A DNA stretch of 29,302 nt from a virus. Position 1 is the stretch's first letter. Each line of letters starts with the position of its first letter. Below the pieces are notes generated by a model. That model saw nothing but the letters and a program-made list of their open reading frames with translations, was not told the origin of the DNA and did not search any database. Below are positions 14,182 through 23,042 of the stretch, one piece after another. Position numbers and translations under genes: made by a program. The stretch covers positions 1 through 29,302 of IMG/VR virus record IMGVR_UViG_3300034104_000589, one strand, 5' to 3'.

Positions 14182-14663
14182 GATTCACTCCTAGCAGCAG
14201 CTCTCTCATGTGCAATCTCTTCTTTAGAAGGATCAATAAAATCTGGAGGTGTTGTAGGAGGAGGAGGTGCTCTCCACTCCTCATCAAGAGGTGGGTTCAC
14301 CCACACAGGCATAGCATTAGATGCAACAGGAGTTTGTACAACTGGAGTAGAAACAGTAGGAGGTGTTGTTGTAGATGAACTTATTTTCTCAGCCAAGGTT
14401 TGCACACCCTTGCGAGACATCACACCACCAATGCCACCAACAATGAGCAGCACAATATCATTGAGCATCTTCAGATACCCTTGGTCAATGGGAGCCATGC
14501 TCTTAATGGGTTGCGTTACAAAGGTAACGCTATACAGCATAAAGAACACAATGCCAGCCAAGATGACAGTCACGATAAGGACAACTAATGCCCAAACCCT
14601 GACCTCTATTTCATCTTGCGTCAGAAGCCGATTGACTTGGAACTTGGGGTGGTTGTTGGACAA
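14178..14663 (-). CDS. holin-like membrane protein, 161 residues, TTG start
   Basis: Two hydrophobic segments, about residues 24-48 (VWALVVLIVTVILAGIVFF) and 64-82 (LNDIVLLIVGGIGGVM), are followed by a long soluble Pro/Thr/Ala-rich C-terminal tail. The position between a lipoprotein and the spanin fits a holin, though two spans plus a long tail is not one of the best-known holin shapes. The start appears to be TTG at 14663, with TTGGAGA just upstream and no ATG available before the first membrane segment. It overlaps the upstream lipoprotein by 53 bases and Rz by four. Confidence 0.72.
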   Translation of the reverse strand: MSNNHPKFQVNRLLTQDEIEVRVWALVVLIVTVILAGIVFFMLYSVTFVTQPIKSMAPIDQGYLKMLNDIVLLIVGGIGGVMSRKGVQTLAEKISSSTTTPPTVSTPVVQTPVASNAMPVWVNPPLDEEWRAPPPPTTPPDFIDPSKEEIAHERAAARSES

Positions 14664-14829
14664 TTTGTTTCTCCAATACAGGTGCTACTAAATAATCGGG
14701 ACAGTCTTGAGTGAACATACAGTCTGGGCGTTGACATTGTTTAGCCGAGAAGTTCTTAGGATTCTGGCAAAAATATCTGTACCTATCGTTACATGCTACT
14801 AGTAACAAAAGCAACAGCACATACTTCAT
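14611..14829 (-). CDS. small lipoprotein of the lysis region, 72 residues
   Basis: MKYVLLLLLLVAC is a short lipoprotein signal with lipobox LVAC and acceptor Cys13. The mature part has four further Cys (in YFCQNP, KQCQRPDC and QDCPDY), which may form disulfides in the periplasm, and ends Gln/Pro-rich. AAGGAT stands before ATG 14829, which overlaps the previous stop (ATGA). It is separate from the nested Rz1, so the cassette holds two lipoproteins. It could be a lysis accessory or exclusion protein. Confidence 0.72.
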   Translation of the reverse strand: MKYVLLLLLLVACNDRYRYFCQNPKNFSAKQCQRPDCMFTQDCPDYLVAPVLEKQIVQQPPQVPSQSASDAR

Positions 14830-15011
14830 TGTTTATCCTTTTGTTGCAGCAGCTGTATCTTTCTATCCAACTGCTTCTCTTTCTTTTCTATACGAATCTC
14901 AGCTTTATGAATCTTGATCCACATCATAATCATTACAGGAGACATAATCAAAACAATTGTCAAGATTAGACAAAGCATTATGAGTATCCCTCGGTAAATG
15001 AATTTATCCAT
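14826..15011 (-). CDS. small membrane protein with coiled-coil tail, 61 residues
   Basis: One long hydrophobic segment (about residues 6-30, ILIMLCLILTIVLIMSPVMIM) is followed by a charged helical tail (EIRIEKKEKQLDRKIQLLQ). This resembles small i-spanin or antiholin-like proteins. I use ATG 15011; in-frame ATG 15020 and TTG 15026 are alternatives, none with a strong ribosome binding site. The gene starts inside the end of the 250-residue gene upstream and its stop overlaps the lipoprotein start. Confidence 0.65.
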   Translation of the reverse strand: MDKFIYRGILIMLCLILTIVLIMSPVMIMMWIKIHKAEIRIEKKEKQLDRKIQLLQQKDKQ

Positions 15012-15730
15012 ACTGCCCATAACCAAAAAACTATGACCAGTGTGAGGAATAATCCTGATACTAGTTCAATCTTTTCTTGTTTAAACCTTTCACGTTTGTA
15101 GTTCTCAATTTGTCGTTTGATACGAATCTGTTCTTTACGTTTCTGTTGTTCGGCTTGGACTTTGGAGTAGATCTGATTGTAGTTATCCCACAATGGTCCT
15201 AGTTGATAAGGAACACCAGCTCCTCTCATCATGCCACTTAACTTAACGTAAGCCTGGTCTAACTCGTTCTTGTATACGCTCAGTTCAAGTATGTCTTCAG
15301 GGTTGGGATCAACACTAGCAAAGACTTCTTCATATTTGAACTCAACGTACTCGGTTAACTCTTTGTGATGCCTAAAGAAAGCACCTAAATGTCCAATGAA
15401 TTGTTGGACTATTTCACTTTCGTTCGGGATGTGCGTGGTGTACTGCTCTTTGCTACTGGCTTTCTTTTTCTCGACAGGCTTTTCTTTGGAGTCTCCACTA
15501 GCACTGGAGGCGGCTCCACTATTGGGCTTGGCTCCGATACCAAAGAGGTTGGAGATGGTTGACCAAATAGTTTTCGCATCATTGACAATAGTTTTTGCAT
15601 CATCTGTAGCTTTCTTTATTTTTTGAACAGCAACTTTGCCTTCTGACAAGGCTTCGCAGCAGTAGGTAATGCCATCATAGGCAGCTTGCATGGCTTTAAA
15701 AGCAAGGCCAATTGTGAATGGATCAAACAC
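14978..15730 (-). CDS. hypothetical membrane-anchored phage protein, 250 residues
   Basis: The N-terminus MFDPFTIGLAFKAM is amphipathic. A Lys/Ala-rich linker lies at about 75-95, the centre is helical, and residues 190-222 are strongly basic and coiled (QQKRKEQIRIKRQIENYKR). The C-terminus has one membrane segment, about 227-243 (LFLTLVIVFWLWAVW). The start codon is GTG at 15730. It lies between a tail fibre gene and the lysis cassette. It may be a virion or tail-associated protein or part of the membrane/lysis set; I do not recognise a family. Confidence 0.75.
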   Translation of the reverse strand: MFDPFTIGLAFKAMQAAYDGITYCCEALSEGKVAVQKIKKATDDAKTIVNDAKTIWSTISNLFGIGAKPNSGAASSASGDSKEKPVEKKKASSKEQYTTHIPNESEIVQQFIGHLGAFFRHHKELTEYVEFKYEEVFASVDPNPEDILELSVYKNELDQAYVKLSGMMRGAGVPYQLGPLWDNYNQIYSKVQAEQQKRKEQIRIKRQIENYKRERFKQEKIELVSGLFLTLVIVFWLWAVWINSFTEGYS

Positions 15731-15739
15731 ATTTGTTAA

Positions 15740-16786
15740 TTATATTTGTTGCACTGTGAGAATGACTGAAGGAATACCTGGGACAGGAGATACAGTTGTG
15801 TTGTGTAACAACTGACAAGCTGTGCTATCTGTAGACCACATTATTTGAAAGTAATCACTAGCAGCCATACTAGTTATATAGTTCCATGCAGCAATAGTCT
15901 CTGCTTGACTACCACTAAGTGCTACCTTACTAGCAGAGTCAGTTATATCTGTACCATTTACTCTAAACCAAATGTATACATATCCCACTGAAGCACTAGT
16001 TTTATGTAATTGTGCAGAGAATTGAAAATTATACACACCAGCGTTACTAGTAACAATACGAGATGTTGGAGAACCTCTAGACACACCGCTAGATAAAGCA
16101 GTTGTATCAAACGTCATGGCATAAGCTGTGTTTATAGCAGCAGCACTCTGAGTAGTTGTGTCGTAGAAAGAACCATACGCTTTAGTAGTTGTAGATGACT
16201 GAGAAATAGTTACAGCACCTGTAGCACCAGATATAGAAATACCCGTGCCAGCAACGATACTAGTAACACCAGAGTTGTTAATAGTAATAGCTGTAGAACC
16301 GTTGTAGGTTGTTCCAGAACTATACGAGATACCTGTACCAGATGTTAAAGAGTTAACAACAGATCCAGCACTACCACTTGTATTTTGATTGAGAGTAGGA
16401 ATGTCAGCAGCAACAACAGCCCTGAATGTAGGAACACCAGCAGATCCATTAGGAGCTGCTAAGAAATAGTTGGCAGTCTTAGAAGCATAGGGATTTAACG
16501 TATCTCCATAACCAGTAGCTGCCCAACTAGGAACACCAGCACTAGTCATTTGCAATAAAGACGTAGACGCAGGAGGAGGTAACCTAGTTAAATTGTTAGT
16601 AGCATTGCTATAGATTATGTCTCCTGTGTTGTAGGTAGTTAAACCAGTACCACCATACTCAGGCTCAATAGGAATATCTAACGTAGCAGCAGTACCAAAG
16701 ACCCTATCACTAAGCCTCTGGAGCCAATCTCTCCAAGCAAAGTTTTCACCAATAGGGTTTGGGGGTATAGGAGTTTGAGTAGCCAT
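15740..16786 (-). CDS. tail fibre-like protein, 348 residues
   Basis: The N-terminal part has EYGGTGLTTYNTGD and PPPASTSLLQMTSAGVPSW, motifs seen in phage tail fibre shafts. Gly/Ser/Thr-rich repeats follow (GTGISY, GVTSIVAGTGISISG). The C-terminal 130 residues look like a jelly-roll head (AGVYNFQFSAQLHKTSA, YVYIWFRVNGTDI, YFQIMWSTD), as in receptor-binding fibre tips. The gene starts on the last base of the stop of the 1259-residue gene (TAATG), with AGGTAG upstream. It probably binds the host surface. Confidence 0.78.
   Translation of the reverse strand: MATQTPIPPNPIGENFAWRDWLQRLSDRVFGTAATLDIPIEPEYGGTGLTTYNTGDIIYSNATNNLTRLPPPASTSLLQMTSAGVPSWAATGYGDTLNPYASKTANYFLAAPNGSAGVPTFRAVVAADIPTLNQNTSGSAGSVVNSLTSGTGISYSSGTTYNGSTAITINNSGVTSIVAGTGISISGATGAVTISQSSTTTKAYGSFYDTTTQSAAAINTAYAMTFDTTALSSGVSRGSPTSRIVTSNAGVYNFQFSAQLHKTSASVGYVYIWFRVNGTDITDSASKVALSGSQAETIAAWNYITSMAASDYFQIMWSTDSTACQLLHNTTVSPVPGIPSVILTVQQI
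16043..16054. repeat. palindromic relative GTTACTAGTAAC, copy A
   Basis: A perfect 12-base palindrome, one base different from the main motif, inside the 348-residue fibre gene. Confidence 0.5.
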
Positions 16787-19700
16787 TATCTACCTGCTTC
16801 CTTTTCTCTTTCACGATAAAGCCTAGCTTTTTCTTTACGTAGTTCTTGTTTTTCTTTTCTAGCAGCTTTCTTCTGTTCTGGTGTTCCACCATAAACAGGA
16901 AGACCCATTGTTCCTAGTAACGCCCTCTTAGCACCTTCTCCTTCAGGAGCTTCCATAGCAGCTTGTGCTTGGAATGGTAGTGCTTGGCTAAGAATAGCTT
17001 TTCCTCTAGCATAAGAAGCATCAAGAGTTTCATTACCAGTTACGATTGCAGGATCAAGTTTTGGTGCTGTTGGTGAAGCATACTCAACACCACCTATCGT
17101 AATGATGGCAGCTTTAGGTATAAATCCAAGTTTATTAGAAAATGTTTTAAGTGGATCTGCAAGCCAATGGTATGGTTCCATAGCGTGTTTCATAGCTTGC
17201 ATAGATGTGCCATCTGGATACTCAACACGAGTTGGATCTTTGTTCTCCCATACAGGACGATCAGCAGTAATCATGTTAATGCCGTTAATTAGTGTGAGAT
17301 AAGTCAATGCAGTTTTAAACTGATACAACCTAGCATAGTCTTGCTTAGTTGTAGGAACCATCATTCCCTTAATTCCTTCTATAGGTTGGAATTTAGCTGG
17401 ATTTAACTGCTTTGGAAGAGCAGAAGTAAAGGCACGAACAGTAGATAAAGTCCAATCAGGAGCAAACAAAAGAACTTGCAAACCTCTACGACCTTCAGGA
17501 CTATAAGCAGCCATAGCCATACGTTTACCAAGCTCTGTGTTGGCACTAGTGGCAGCATCAAACCAATTCAAACCACCAAAGCTATCATTAACAAACCTAG
17601 CTATCTCTTTACGAACAGCAAGTTCATCAAAAGGTCTACCTAATTCTGTAGCTTGTCTACGTGCTTTCTCTAGATAAGCGTTAGCTACCATTAGTTTGCC
17701 ACCAGTATGCAAGTAATTCCATGTGTACTGATCAAAGTATCCCAGGGTATATTTTTCTACAGTACCAAGTGAACTTTCTAGTATGCGAGTTTTAGGACCA
17801 AACTTACTAATTAGTTGGTCAGCAGATTTACCAATAGAAGTTAGTATTCCTCTGTATACGTCCTCTTTCATTTCAAGAACAATGCCATCTCGTCTAATCC
17901 AATTGTCTGTGTCATCTCCGAGCTTACCGTTCTTAAACTGCTCAACAGCTTTAGAGATAGCAGACAACTGAATGTCTCTTCCAGTGATAGCTTTAACACC
18001 CTTCTCTACCAATGGAAGAACAATAGCTTCCTTAAGAGGTGTATAAATAGGTATCTGAGTACTAGACAAAACTTCCATCAAAGACTTGGCATGGAAGAAT
18101 GATCCAATAACGTTGACACGTTTAACTGCATTAGACAGTTGTCCAAGAGCATTCATTATCTGTCCAGGACCTGCATCAAATACAAACTTTAAAGCTGGTT
18201 TTAGATCAGGATGAACAGCATAACCAGAGAACTGAGGACTATCCATCATCTCCCAACCAGGGGGCATAGGATTGTCTTTATTGACTTCTTTGATTAAAGT
18301 CTCACCTTCAACATTGCGTATCTGCTTTAGATTGTCTACTAAGGTTTTATTCTCAATAGCCTTTTCCATAGACAAGGCATACTCTTTGTAGATCTCAGCA
18401 ATGTCTTTTGTTTTGATGTTGAGTCGCCACTCTGACTTACCAGCAGCAGCTATACGAGCGTTGGCTTCGTCTATAAAGACTTGTAAGTCTGCAAAGGTTT
18501 TAAACTTACGTTCTTTAGCAAACTTAGATGTGGTATCCATACCACGCATAGTAGGATCACTTTTAGATGTTCCTAGTAACTTGCTTATAAACTCTTCACG
18601 AATACCTTTTGGAGCACCAGTCCAATCAAGAATGTGGGTTACATAGTCTTCTAACAGTCCTTTGACAACACCTTGCTTTACAGCACGATCACCAATGTCT
18701 TTTACTAAGGCTTCGTATCGCTTAGCAACAACAACTTCTTCTGGTGTAAGACCACTTAAATCACCCCTATCAATAGCTTCAGCAACAGCTTCTCTACGAA
18801 CAGGATCAGGAATATCTTTGATGATTTCTTCTCTTTGGCTTTGGATAATGCGCTCATTAGCATCCTTAGCCCTAAGATTTGCACCTACAAACTTCTCTGT
18901 TTCTTTAATTGGTTCTGCCCAAGTTTTTTCATAGTTTCTATATTCTTCATAGAACTTGACAGCTTCTGCTTCACCACGAGTAGCATAGATCTCTTTAGCA
19001 ATGTCAAACATCTCTTGTTCATCTTTGACATTACGGGGATCTGTTGCGGTGCGATCTACTTTCTGTTCAAGAGGAACAGTTTCAGGAGTAGCAACTGGCT
19101 CTTTAGGAGCAGCTGCTTTCTTTTCAGCAAGCTGTTTTAAAGCTGTTTGATTAACTTGATTCTCATACTGAGCTTTAGTTTGACCTTCTGCTTGAGGAGT
19201 TACAGCATGTTCAGCTTCGTGAGCAACAATAAAGTCTACATAGTCTTGGAATGTTGGAAAAGCATCTTTAGCAATAGGATAGACACCCTCTACCTTTGGT
19301 TTAGTCCAAGGCTTCTCTCCATACTGTTCGTATAAAGTTGATGTGTCTATGGTTATAGTCTTAGTTTCTTTGTTAAAACTAGCTCCAATAGGTCTACCAT
19401 CTGGACGAGTTCTATTAGTAGTCCCTTCTTTAATAGGAACTCCATTGGCTTCTGTTGGTACATCAGCAAGCTTAAAGCGTTCATCACCAGCTATACGCAA
19501 GTCATCACTTCGTAGACCATCCTTAACAGATGATAGAGCTTGTCCTTCTGGTATCTGACCAGCACTCTTAGCTCTGTTCCAAGCTTCTTTACGATTTAGA
19601 AATGTACCAGCCTCATCTACAAACCCTTGTTCAAAGGTATCTTTAGTCTCAGCCTTACGTGCTTCAGGACTCTTAGGACCTAACAGTTCTATTTCACCAG

Positions 19701-20565
19701 TATCTTTGTTTCTAAGAGCAGATTGAACCAAAGGTATCTTGGCATCAGCAATAGCTTTGTCTTTAGTAACTTCTTCAGAAACCTTCTTAACAAATCCAGC
19801 CCTTTGTTCTGGTGTTACAACTTCTTCTTTTAGAGGAACTGTTTGTTCAGAGAGTGGTTTAGTAAAGTCTGGTGTTTTAGGTGTAGACACAGGAGGTGTT
19901 TGTCCCAAAGCAGAGTACCCACGAGCAGTTGGTTTAGTAAAAGCACCAGACACAACATCAGCTGCCATAGACTTAGGATCAAAAATATCTTGGCCTTGAG
20001 CAGCACGAGTACCAACACCTATACCAGTCATTAAACCAGCACCTAAAGCACCCTCTGCAACACTACTGGGCAATCCTGGACGCATCCAAGGATTAAAACC
20101 ACCACCTACTAATTGAGTACCAAAGACTAATCCTGGACGTTCTTCTTCTTGCTTACGTTTAAGACCCATAATGTCTGTCCCAAACATTTTGTCAACTTGT
20201 TCTTCTAGAGAATTAATACCCATAGCAGTAGCAACACTACCAATAAGACCAGTAGCAACCATAGCAGCAGGTTTAACAATTCCCAACCTACCAGGAAGAG
20301 CAGGAATCTTAGACCCAACTTTCCCAGCTAATTTAATACCACCATATGCAGCAGCAGCTGCTTCTGGATAACGAGTAGCAATAGTACCTAAAACAGATGT
20401 TTCATTTTCTTTAGGTGGTGGCACATTGAGTCTTGGTGCAGTAGGTACTGCCACAGATGTAGCAGGAGCAGAAGGAGTTACAACCTCATCATCACCACCC
20501 CAAGAAGACTTAGGAGCATCTACTGACCTAGATACAACCTCATCATTTTGTCCAAAGTCAGCCAT
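16786..20565 (-). CDS. giant internal virion/ejection protein with HEAEH motif, 1259 residues
   Basis: By size and position (after two other internal proteins, before a fibre) this is the large internal protein ejected with DNA, the place T7 gp16 occupies. The first 110 residues are Pro/Ala-rich with Gly-rich hydrophobic patches. DFIVAHEAEHAV places a zincin motif at His449-Glu450…His453, which suggests a metallopeptidase domain rather than the lysozyme-like domain of T7 gp16. The following region is helical; the C-terminal third has LLFAPDWTLSTVRAFTSAL, found in large podovirus proteins, and a very basic end. I see no transglycosylase motif. Confidence 0.8.
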   Translation of the reverse strand: MADFGQNDEVVSRSVDAPKSSWGGDDEVVTPSAPATSVAVPTAPRLNVPPPKENETSVLGTIATRYPEAAAAAYGGIKLAGKVGSKIPALPGRLGIVKPAAMVATGLIGSVATAMGINSLEEQVDKMFGTDIMGLKRKQEEERPGLVFGTQLVGGGFNPWMRPGLPSSVAEGALGAGLMTGIGVGTRAAQGQDIFDPKSMAADVVSGAFTKPTARGYSALGQTPPVSTPKTPDFTKPLSEQTVPLKEEVVTPEQRAGFVKKVSEEVTKDKAIADAKIPLVQSALRNKDTGEIELLGPKSPEARKAETKDTFEQGFVDEAGTFLNRKEAWNRAKSAGQIPEGQALSSVKDGLRSDDLRIAGDERFKLADVPTEANGVPIKEGTTNRTRPDGRPIGASFNKETKTITIDTSTLYEQYGEKPWTKPKVEGVYPIAKDAFPTFQDYVDFIVAHEAEHAVTPQAEGQTKAQYENQVNQTALKQLAEKKAAAPKEPVATPETVPLEQKVDRTATDPRNVKDEQEMFDIAKEIYATRGEAEAVKFYEEYRNYEKTWAEPIKETEKFVGANLRAKDANERIIQSQREEIIKDIPDPVRREAVAEAIDRGDLSGLTPEEVVVAKRYEALVKDIGDRAVKQGVVKGLLEDYVTHILDWTGAPKGIREEFISKLLGTSKSDPTMRGMDTTSKFAKERKFKTFADLQVFIDEANARIAAAGKSEWRLNIKTKDIAEIYKEYALSMEKAIENKTLVDNLKQIRNVEGETLIKEVNKDNPMPPGWEMMDSPQFSGYAVHPDLKPALKFVFDAGPGQIMNALGQLSNAVKRVNVIGSFFHAKSLMEVLSSTQIPIYTPLKEAIVLPLVEKGVKAITGRDIQLSAISKAVEQFKNGKLGDDTDNWIRRDGIVLEMKEDVYRGILTSIGKSADQLISKFGPKTRILESSLGTVEKYTLGYFDQYTWNYLHTGGKLMVANAYLEKARRQATELGRPFDELAVRKEIARFVNDSFGGLNWFDAATSANTELGKRMAMAAYSPEGRRGLQVLLFAPDWTLSTVRAFTSALPKQLNPAKFQPIEGIKGMMVPTTKQDYARLYQFKTALTYLTLINGINMITADRPVWENKDPTRVEYPDGTSMQAMKHAMEPYHWLADPLKTFSNKLGFIPKAAIITIGGVEYASPTAPKLDPAIVTGNETLDASYARGKAILSQALPFQAQAAMEAPEGEGAKRALLGTMGLPVYGGTPEQKKAARKEKQELRKEKARLYREREKEAGR
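16910..16921 (+). repeat. GTTCCTAGTAAC motif, copy 3
   Basis: Exact copy on the + strand across the giant internal protein gene, whose - strand codons read Leu-Leu-Gly-Thr here. Confidence 0.6.
18569..18580 (+). repeat. GTTCCTAGTAAC motif, copy 4
   Basis: Second exact copy inside the giant internal protein gene, again over Leu-Leu-Gly-Thr codons on the - strand. Confidence 0.6.
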
Positions 20566-20567
20566 GA

Positions 20568-21854
20568 TTAGCCCTTCTTACGCTTTAGCACACCATCTTG
20601 CATATAGAAACTATTTGGAGGTAGTTTGTCGTACTCTTCTTTGCTAGTAGGGTTAGCAGGATTTTGTTCTGTATTAGGAGGAGCAACTGGTTTGTTACTA
20701 GGAACATCAGGTTTAGCTGGTGTTGGTGTAGGTGTTGGAGTACCAGCTGGTTTTTCTGCTTTAGGTGGTTCTACTTGTAGAGTTGACAACTGTGAATCAA
20801 TCTTCTTTAGCATGTTACTTTTTATAGATCCAACTTCTGTTGGCAAATTCTCAATAAGACTTCTTTCTTCAAGAAGTTGTTTTTGAGTAAACTTGTCTCG
20901 TTTAATAGATGCTTGTTGCCACTTGTTAAATGAGTCTTCGCTATAAAACTTTGCATCTGTACCTTCTGGTGTGTAAGGACCTGCACCTAAAAAACTAAAA
21001 CCAAGGGTAGTGCTTCTTGTAGCAGCAGTTAATGTTTTATCAACTTCTTCGTCAAGACGTTTAAATTCTGCAACAGTTCTAGGATCATTTTGAATTTTTC
21101 CAAGTTGTGTGTTGACAGTATTCCAAATTTGTACAATCTTTTCATCACCTAGAGTTTTTGCTCTTTCACTAGCAGCTAATCTAAGTCGTGTTTTTTCTAC
21201 ATCAGCAGTAGCACGTATCTGTGCCATTTGAATGCCAGCTAATATCTTTTGTTCTTGTAGTTTTGAGTTAGCAGTTTCAAATAGATTCTGAACAACAGCT
21301 TTCTTTTCTTTAGGAGAGAAGTTATTCCAGTTTGCTGGTCCTACTCTATTAATCACAAGATTTCTAGTTGCTTCTGGAAGACTGTTAAATCTTTCGTTAA
21401 CCTGAGCTTCAGGAATAGTTTCTAGAACACTAGAAGCATCAGCTATTGACTGGCGTTCAATGTCTGCTTTTTTAGATTGATTAACAAGATCTCTAGTAGC
21501 AATTCTTTCAGAGGCTTCCATAAATTTAGCTGAGTCTTCAGCTTTACCTGCTTCTCCATACACACTAGCAAGCTTAAGTGTTTGTTCAGAAGGACTAGCC
21601 TTAGTGTAGCTATCATCCTTTACAAGATTCTGAATCTTACTTCTAATATCAGCATCAGTTTTAACACCTGTATCAGCAACAAGATTAGCTAGTTTAGTTT
21701 TCTCTATGTTCTGTTGTTGCTGTTGCAAGGTATTAGCTTGCTCTTGCATGACATTAGTTTGCGTCTGTTGCACATCAGGTGCAGCAGCCATGTTTCGTTG
21801 TAGTTGTAAAGCGGCATTACTACCAGCTGCTACATCACTCATCAAGAATGCCAT
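20568..21854 (-). CDS. internal virion protein, 428 residues
   Basis: Mainly helical and Gln/Ala-rich at the N-terminus (NTLQQQQQNIEKTKLANLV), with repeated Lys/Glu coiled-coil stretches through the middle. It ends in a Pro/Thr linker (GTPTPTPTPAKP) and a short tail NSFYMQDGVLKRKKG. No enzymatic motif is visible. It lies two bases upstream of the giant internal protein and just after the Gly-rich one, which matches the internal core gene order of podoviruses (gp14/15/16-like roles). GGGGATT precedes ATG 21854. Confidence 0.72.
   Translation of the reverse strand: MAFLMSDVAAGSNAALQLQRNMAAAPDVQQTQTNVMQEQANTLQQQQQNIEKTKLANLVADTGVKTDADIRSKIQNLVKDDSYTKASPSEQTLKLASVYGEAGKAEDSAKFMEASERIATRDLVNQSKKADIERQSIADASSVLETIPEAQVNERFNSLPEATRNLVINRVGPANWNNFSPKEKKAVVQNLFETANSKLQEQKILAGIQMAQIRATADVEKTRLRLAASERAKTLGDEKIVQIWNTVNTQLGKIQNDPRTVAEFKRLDEEVDKTLTAATRSTTLGFSFLGAGPYTPEGTDAKFYSEDSFNKWQQASIKRDKFTQKQLLEERSLIENLPTEVGSIKSNMLKKIDSQLSTLQVEPPKAEKPAGTPTPTPTPAKPDVPSNKPVAPPNTEQNPANPTSKEEYDKLPPNSFYMQDGVLKRKKG
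20694..20705 (-). repeat. GTTCCTAGTAAC motif, copy 5
   Basis: Exact copy on the - strand inside the 428-residue internal protein gene, reading Val-Pro-Ser-Asn. Confidence 0.6.
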
Positions 21855-21856
21855 AT

Positions 21857-23026
21857 TTAATCCCCAATACCAGAAGTACCAGACAAGAGACTACCAACAC
21901 CATAGCCATATTGAGAAGTAGGACTAGCGAAAGAACTATAGATAGAACTTGGGTTGTATGGAACGTTGCCCATAGTGTTAGTACTAGAGCCTGGATATAA
22001 ACCAGCTATACCTTGACCTAAACCACCAAGACCTTGAGAGAAGGCTTGTTGATTAGCCATGTTTTGACTTATTCCTAGACCACCAGCTTGAGCAGGATTA
22101 GAAACAGCACCAGAACCTTGAGCAAGACGATTTAGATAATCAGTCATAAAGCCATAGTAGCCTCTTTGACCAATGTCTTGTAGAGCAGCAGACTCTCTTC
22201 CAGAATACAGTAGACCAGAAGCAGCAGCACTACGCTTAGAAGCCTCCATAGCAGGGTTTAAGACACCAGTTGTGTATTGGCTATACCCAGGCATCTTAGT
22301 TATATCTATGCCAGTCCCAGGTTGTAGAGCACCGCTATACATCTGACCTAAGTTAGCTCTATATGGTGCAAAAGGATCAGCCATCTGCTGAGCTTCAGAA
22401 CCAGACATAGATCCTGGACCACCTAGAAGACTAGATATACCCCCTCCAGTGAGAGAGTTAACACTTGAAGCTATGTTCAAAGCAGAACTAAAATCCGATA
22501 AATTCATACCACCCCCAGCATTATTTAAAACATTACCTACACCACCAGATGTAGTACCACCACCAGCACCAGTACCTGCCATATCACCTAGTGCTGTACC
22601 AGCTCCAATTACGTTACTAGTAACACCACTGTTAGCAAGCCCCGCAAGTTGAGATGCTTCAACAGAACCAGCAGCTGCAACAGCAGCCTGTGCTGGAGTA
22701 AGAGCTGAACTAGCAAGATAAGCACTATCAGCAGCAACTGCTGCATTTGCACTAGATAGTGCAGCTCCTTCAGCACCTGTTGGAATGCCCTGACTAGCTA
22801 AATAAATAGCTGCTGCAACCTTGACTTCTGGTGGTATAGCATCGTCAACTTCTGCCAAAACATCTGAGACATTACCAACTGTGTCGGTAATACCACCTTC
22901 AATTTGTCCAAGTATTCCACCACCACCAGACAAACCTAAGTTTTGGCTTACATCCACAATACCCTGACCGACATCAGAGACTACATCACTAGCCCCTTCA
23001 AGAACATCACTTACAGCACCACCCAT
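21857..23026 (-). CDS. Gly/Ala-rich internal virion or DNA-transfer protein, 389 residues
   Basis: The N-terminal half is Gly-, Ala- and Val-rich with weak amphipathic helices (MGGAVSDVLEGASDVVSDV, later IPPEVKVAAAIYLASQGIP), suited to membrane insertion. The C-terminal half contains ALQDIGQRGYYGFMTDYLN and GLGGLGQGIAGLYPGSS, segments typical of podovirus internal or injection proteins. ATG 23026 follows AAAGGAATG. First of three consecutive internal virion genes, it probably plays a T7 gp14-like part in building the DNA channel. Confidence 0.73.
   Translation of the reverse strand: MGGAVSDVLEGASDVVSDVGQGIVDVSQNLGLSGGGGILGQIEGGITDTVGNVSDVLAEVDDAIPPEVKVAAAIYLASQGIPTGAEGAALSSANAAVAADSAYLASSALTPAQAAVAAAGSVEASQLAGLANSGVTSNVIGAGTALGDMAGTGAGGGTTSGGVGNVLNNAGGGMNLSDFSSALNIASSVNSLTGGGISSLLGGPGSMSGSEAQQMADPFAPYRANLGQMYSGALQPGTGIDITKMPGYSQYTTGVLNPAMEASKRSAAASGLLYSGRESAALQDIGQRGYYGFMTDYLNRLAQGSGAVSNPAQAGGLGISQNMANQQAFSQGLGGLGQGIAGLYPGSSTNTMGNVPYNPSSIYSSFASPTSQYGYGVGSLLSGTSGIGD
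22613..22624. repeat. palindromic relative GTTACTAGTAAC, copy B
   Basis: The same perfect 12-base palindrome in the Gly/Ala-rich internal protein gene, reading Val-Thr-Ser-Asn on the - strand. Confidence 0.5.
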
Positions 23027-23042
23027 ATCATTCCTTTATGTA

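Noticed and set aside
18662-19335. Several + strand frames across the giant internal protein gene
   Set aside because: All are antisense to one long continuous - strand frame and none has a start signal or recognisable product.
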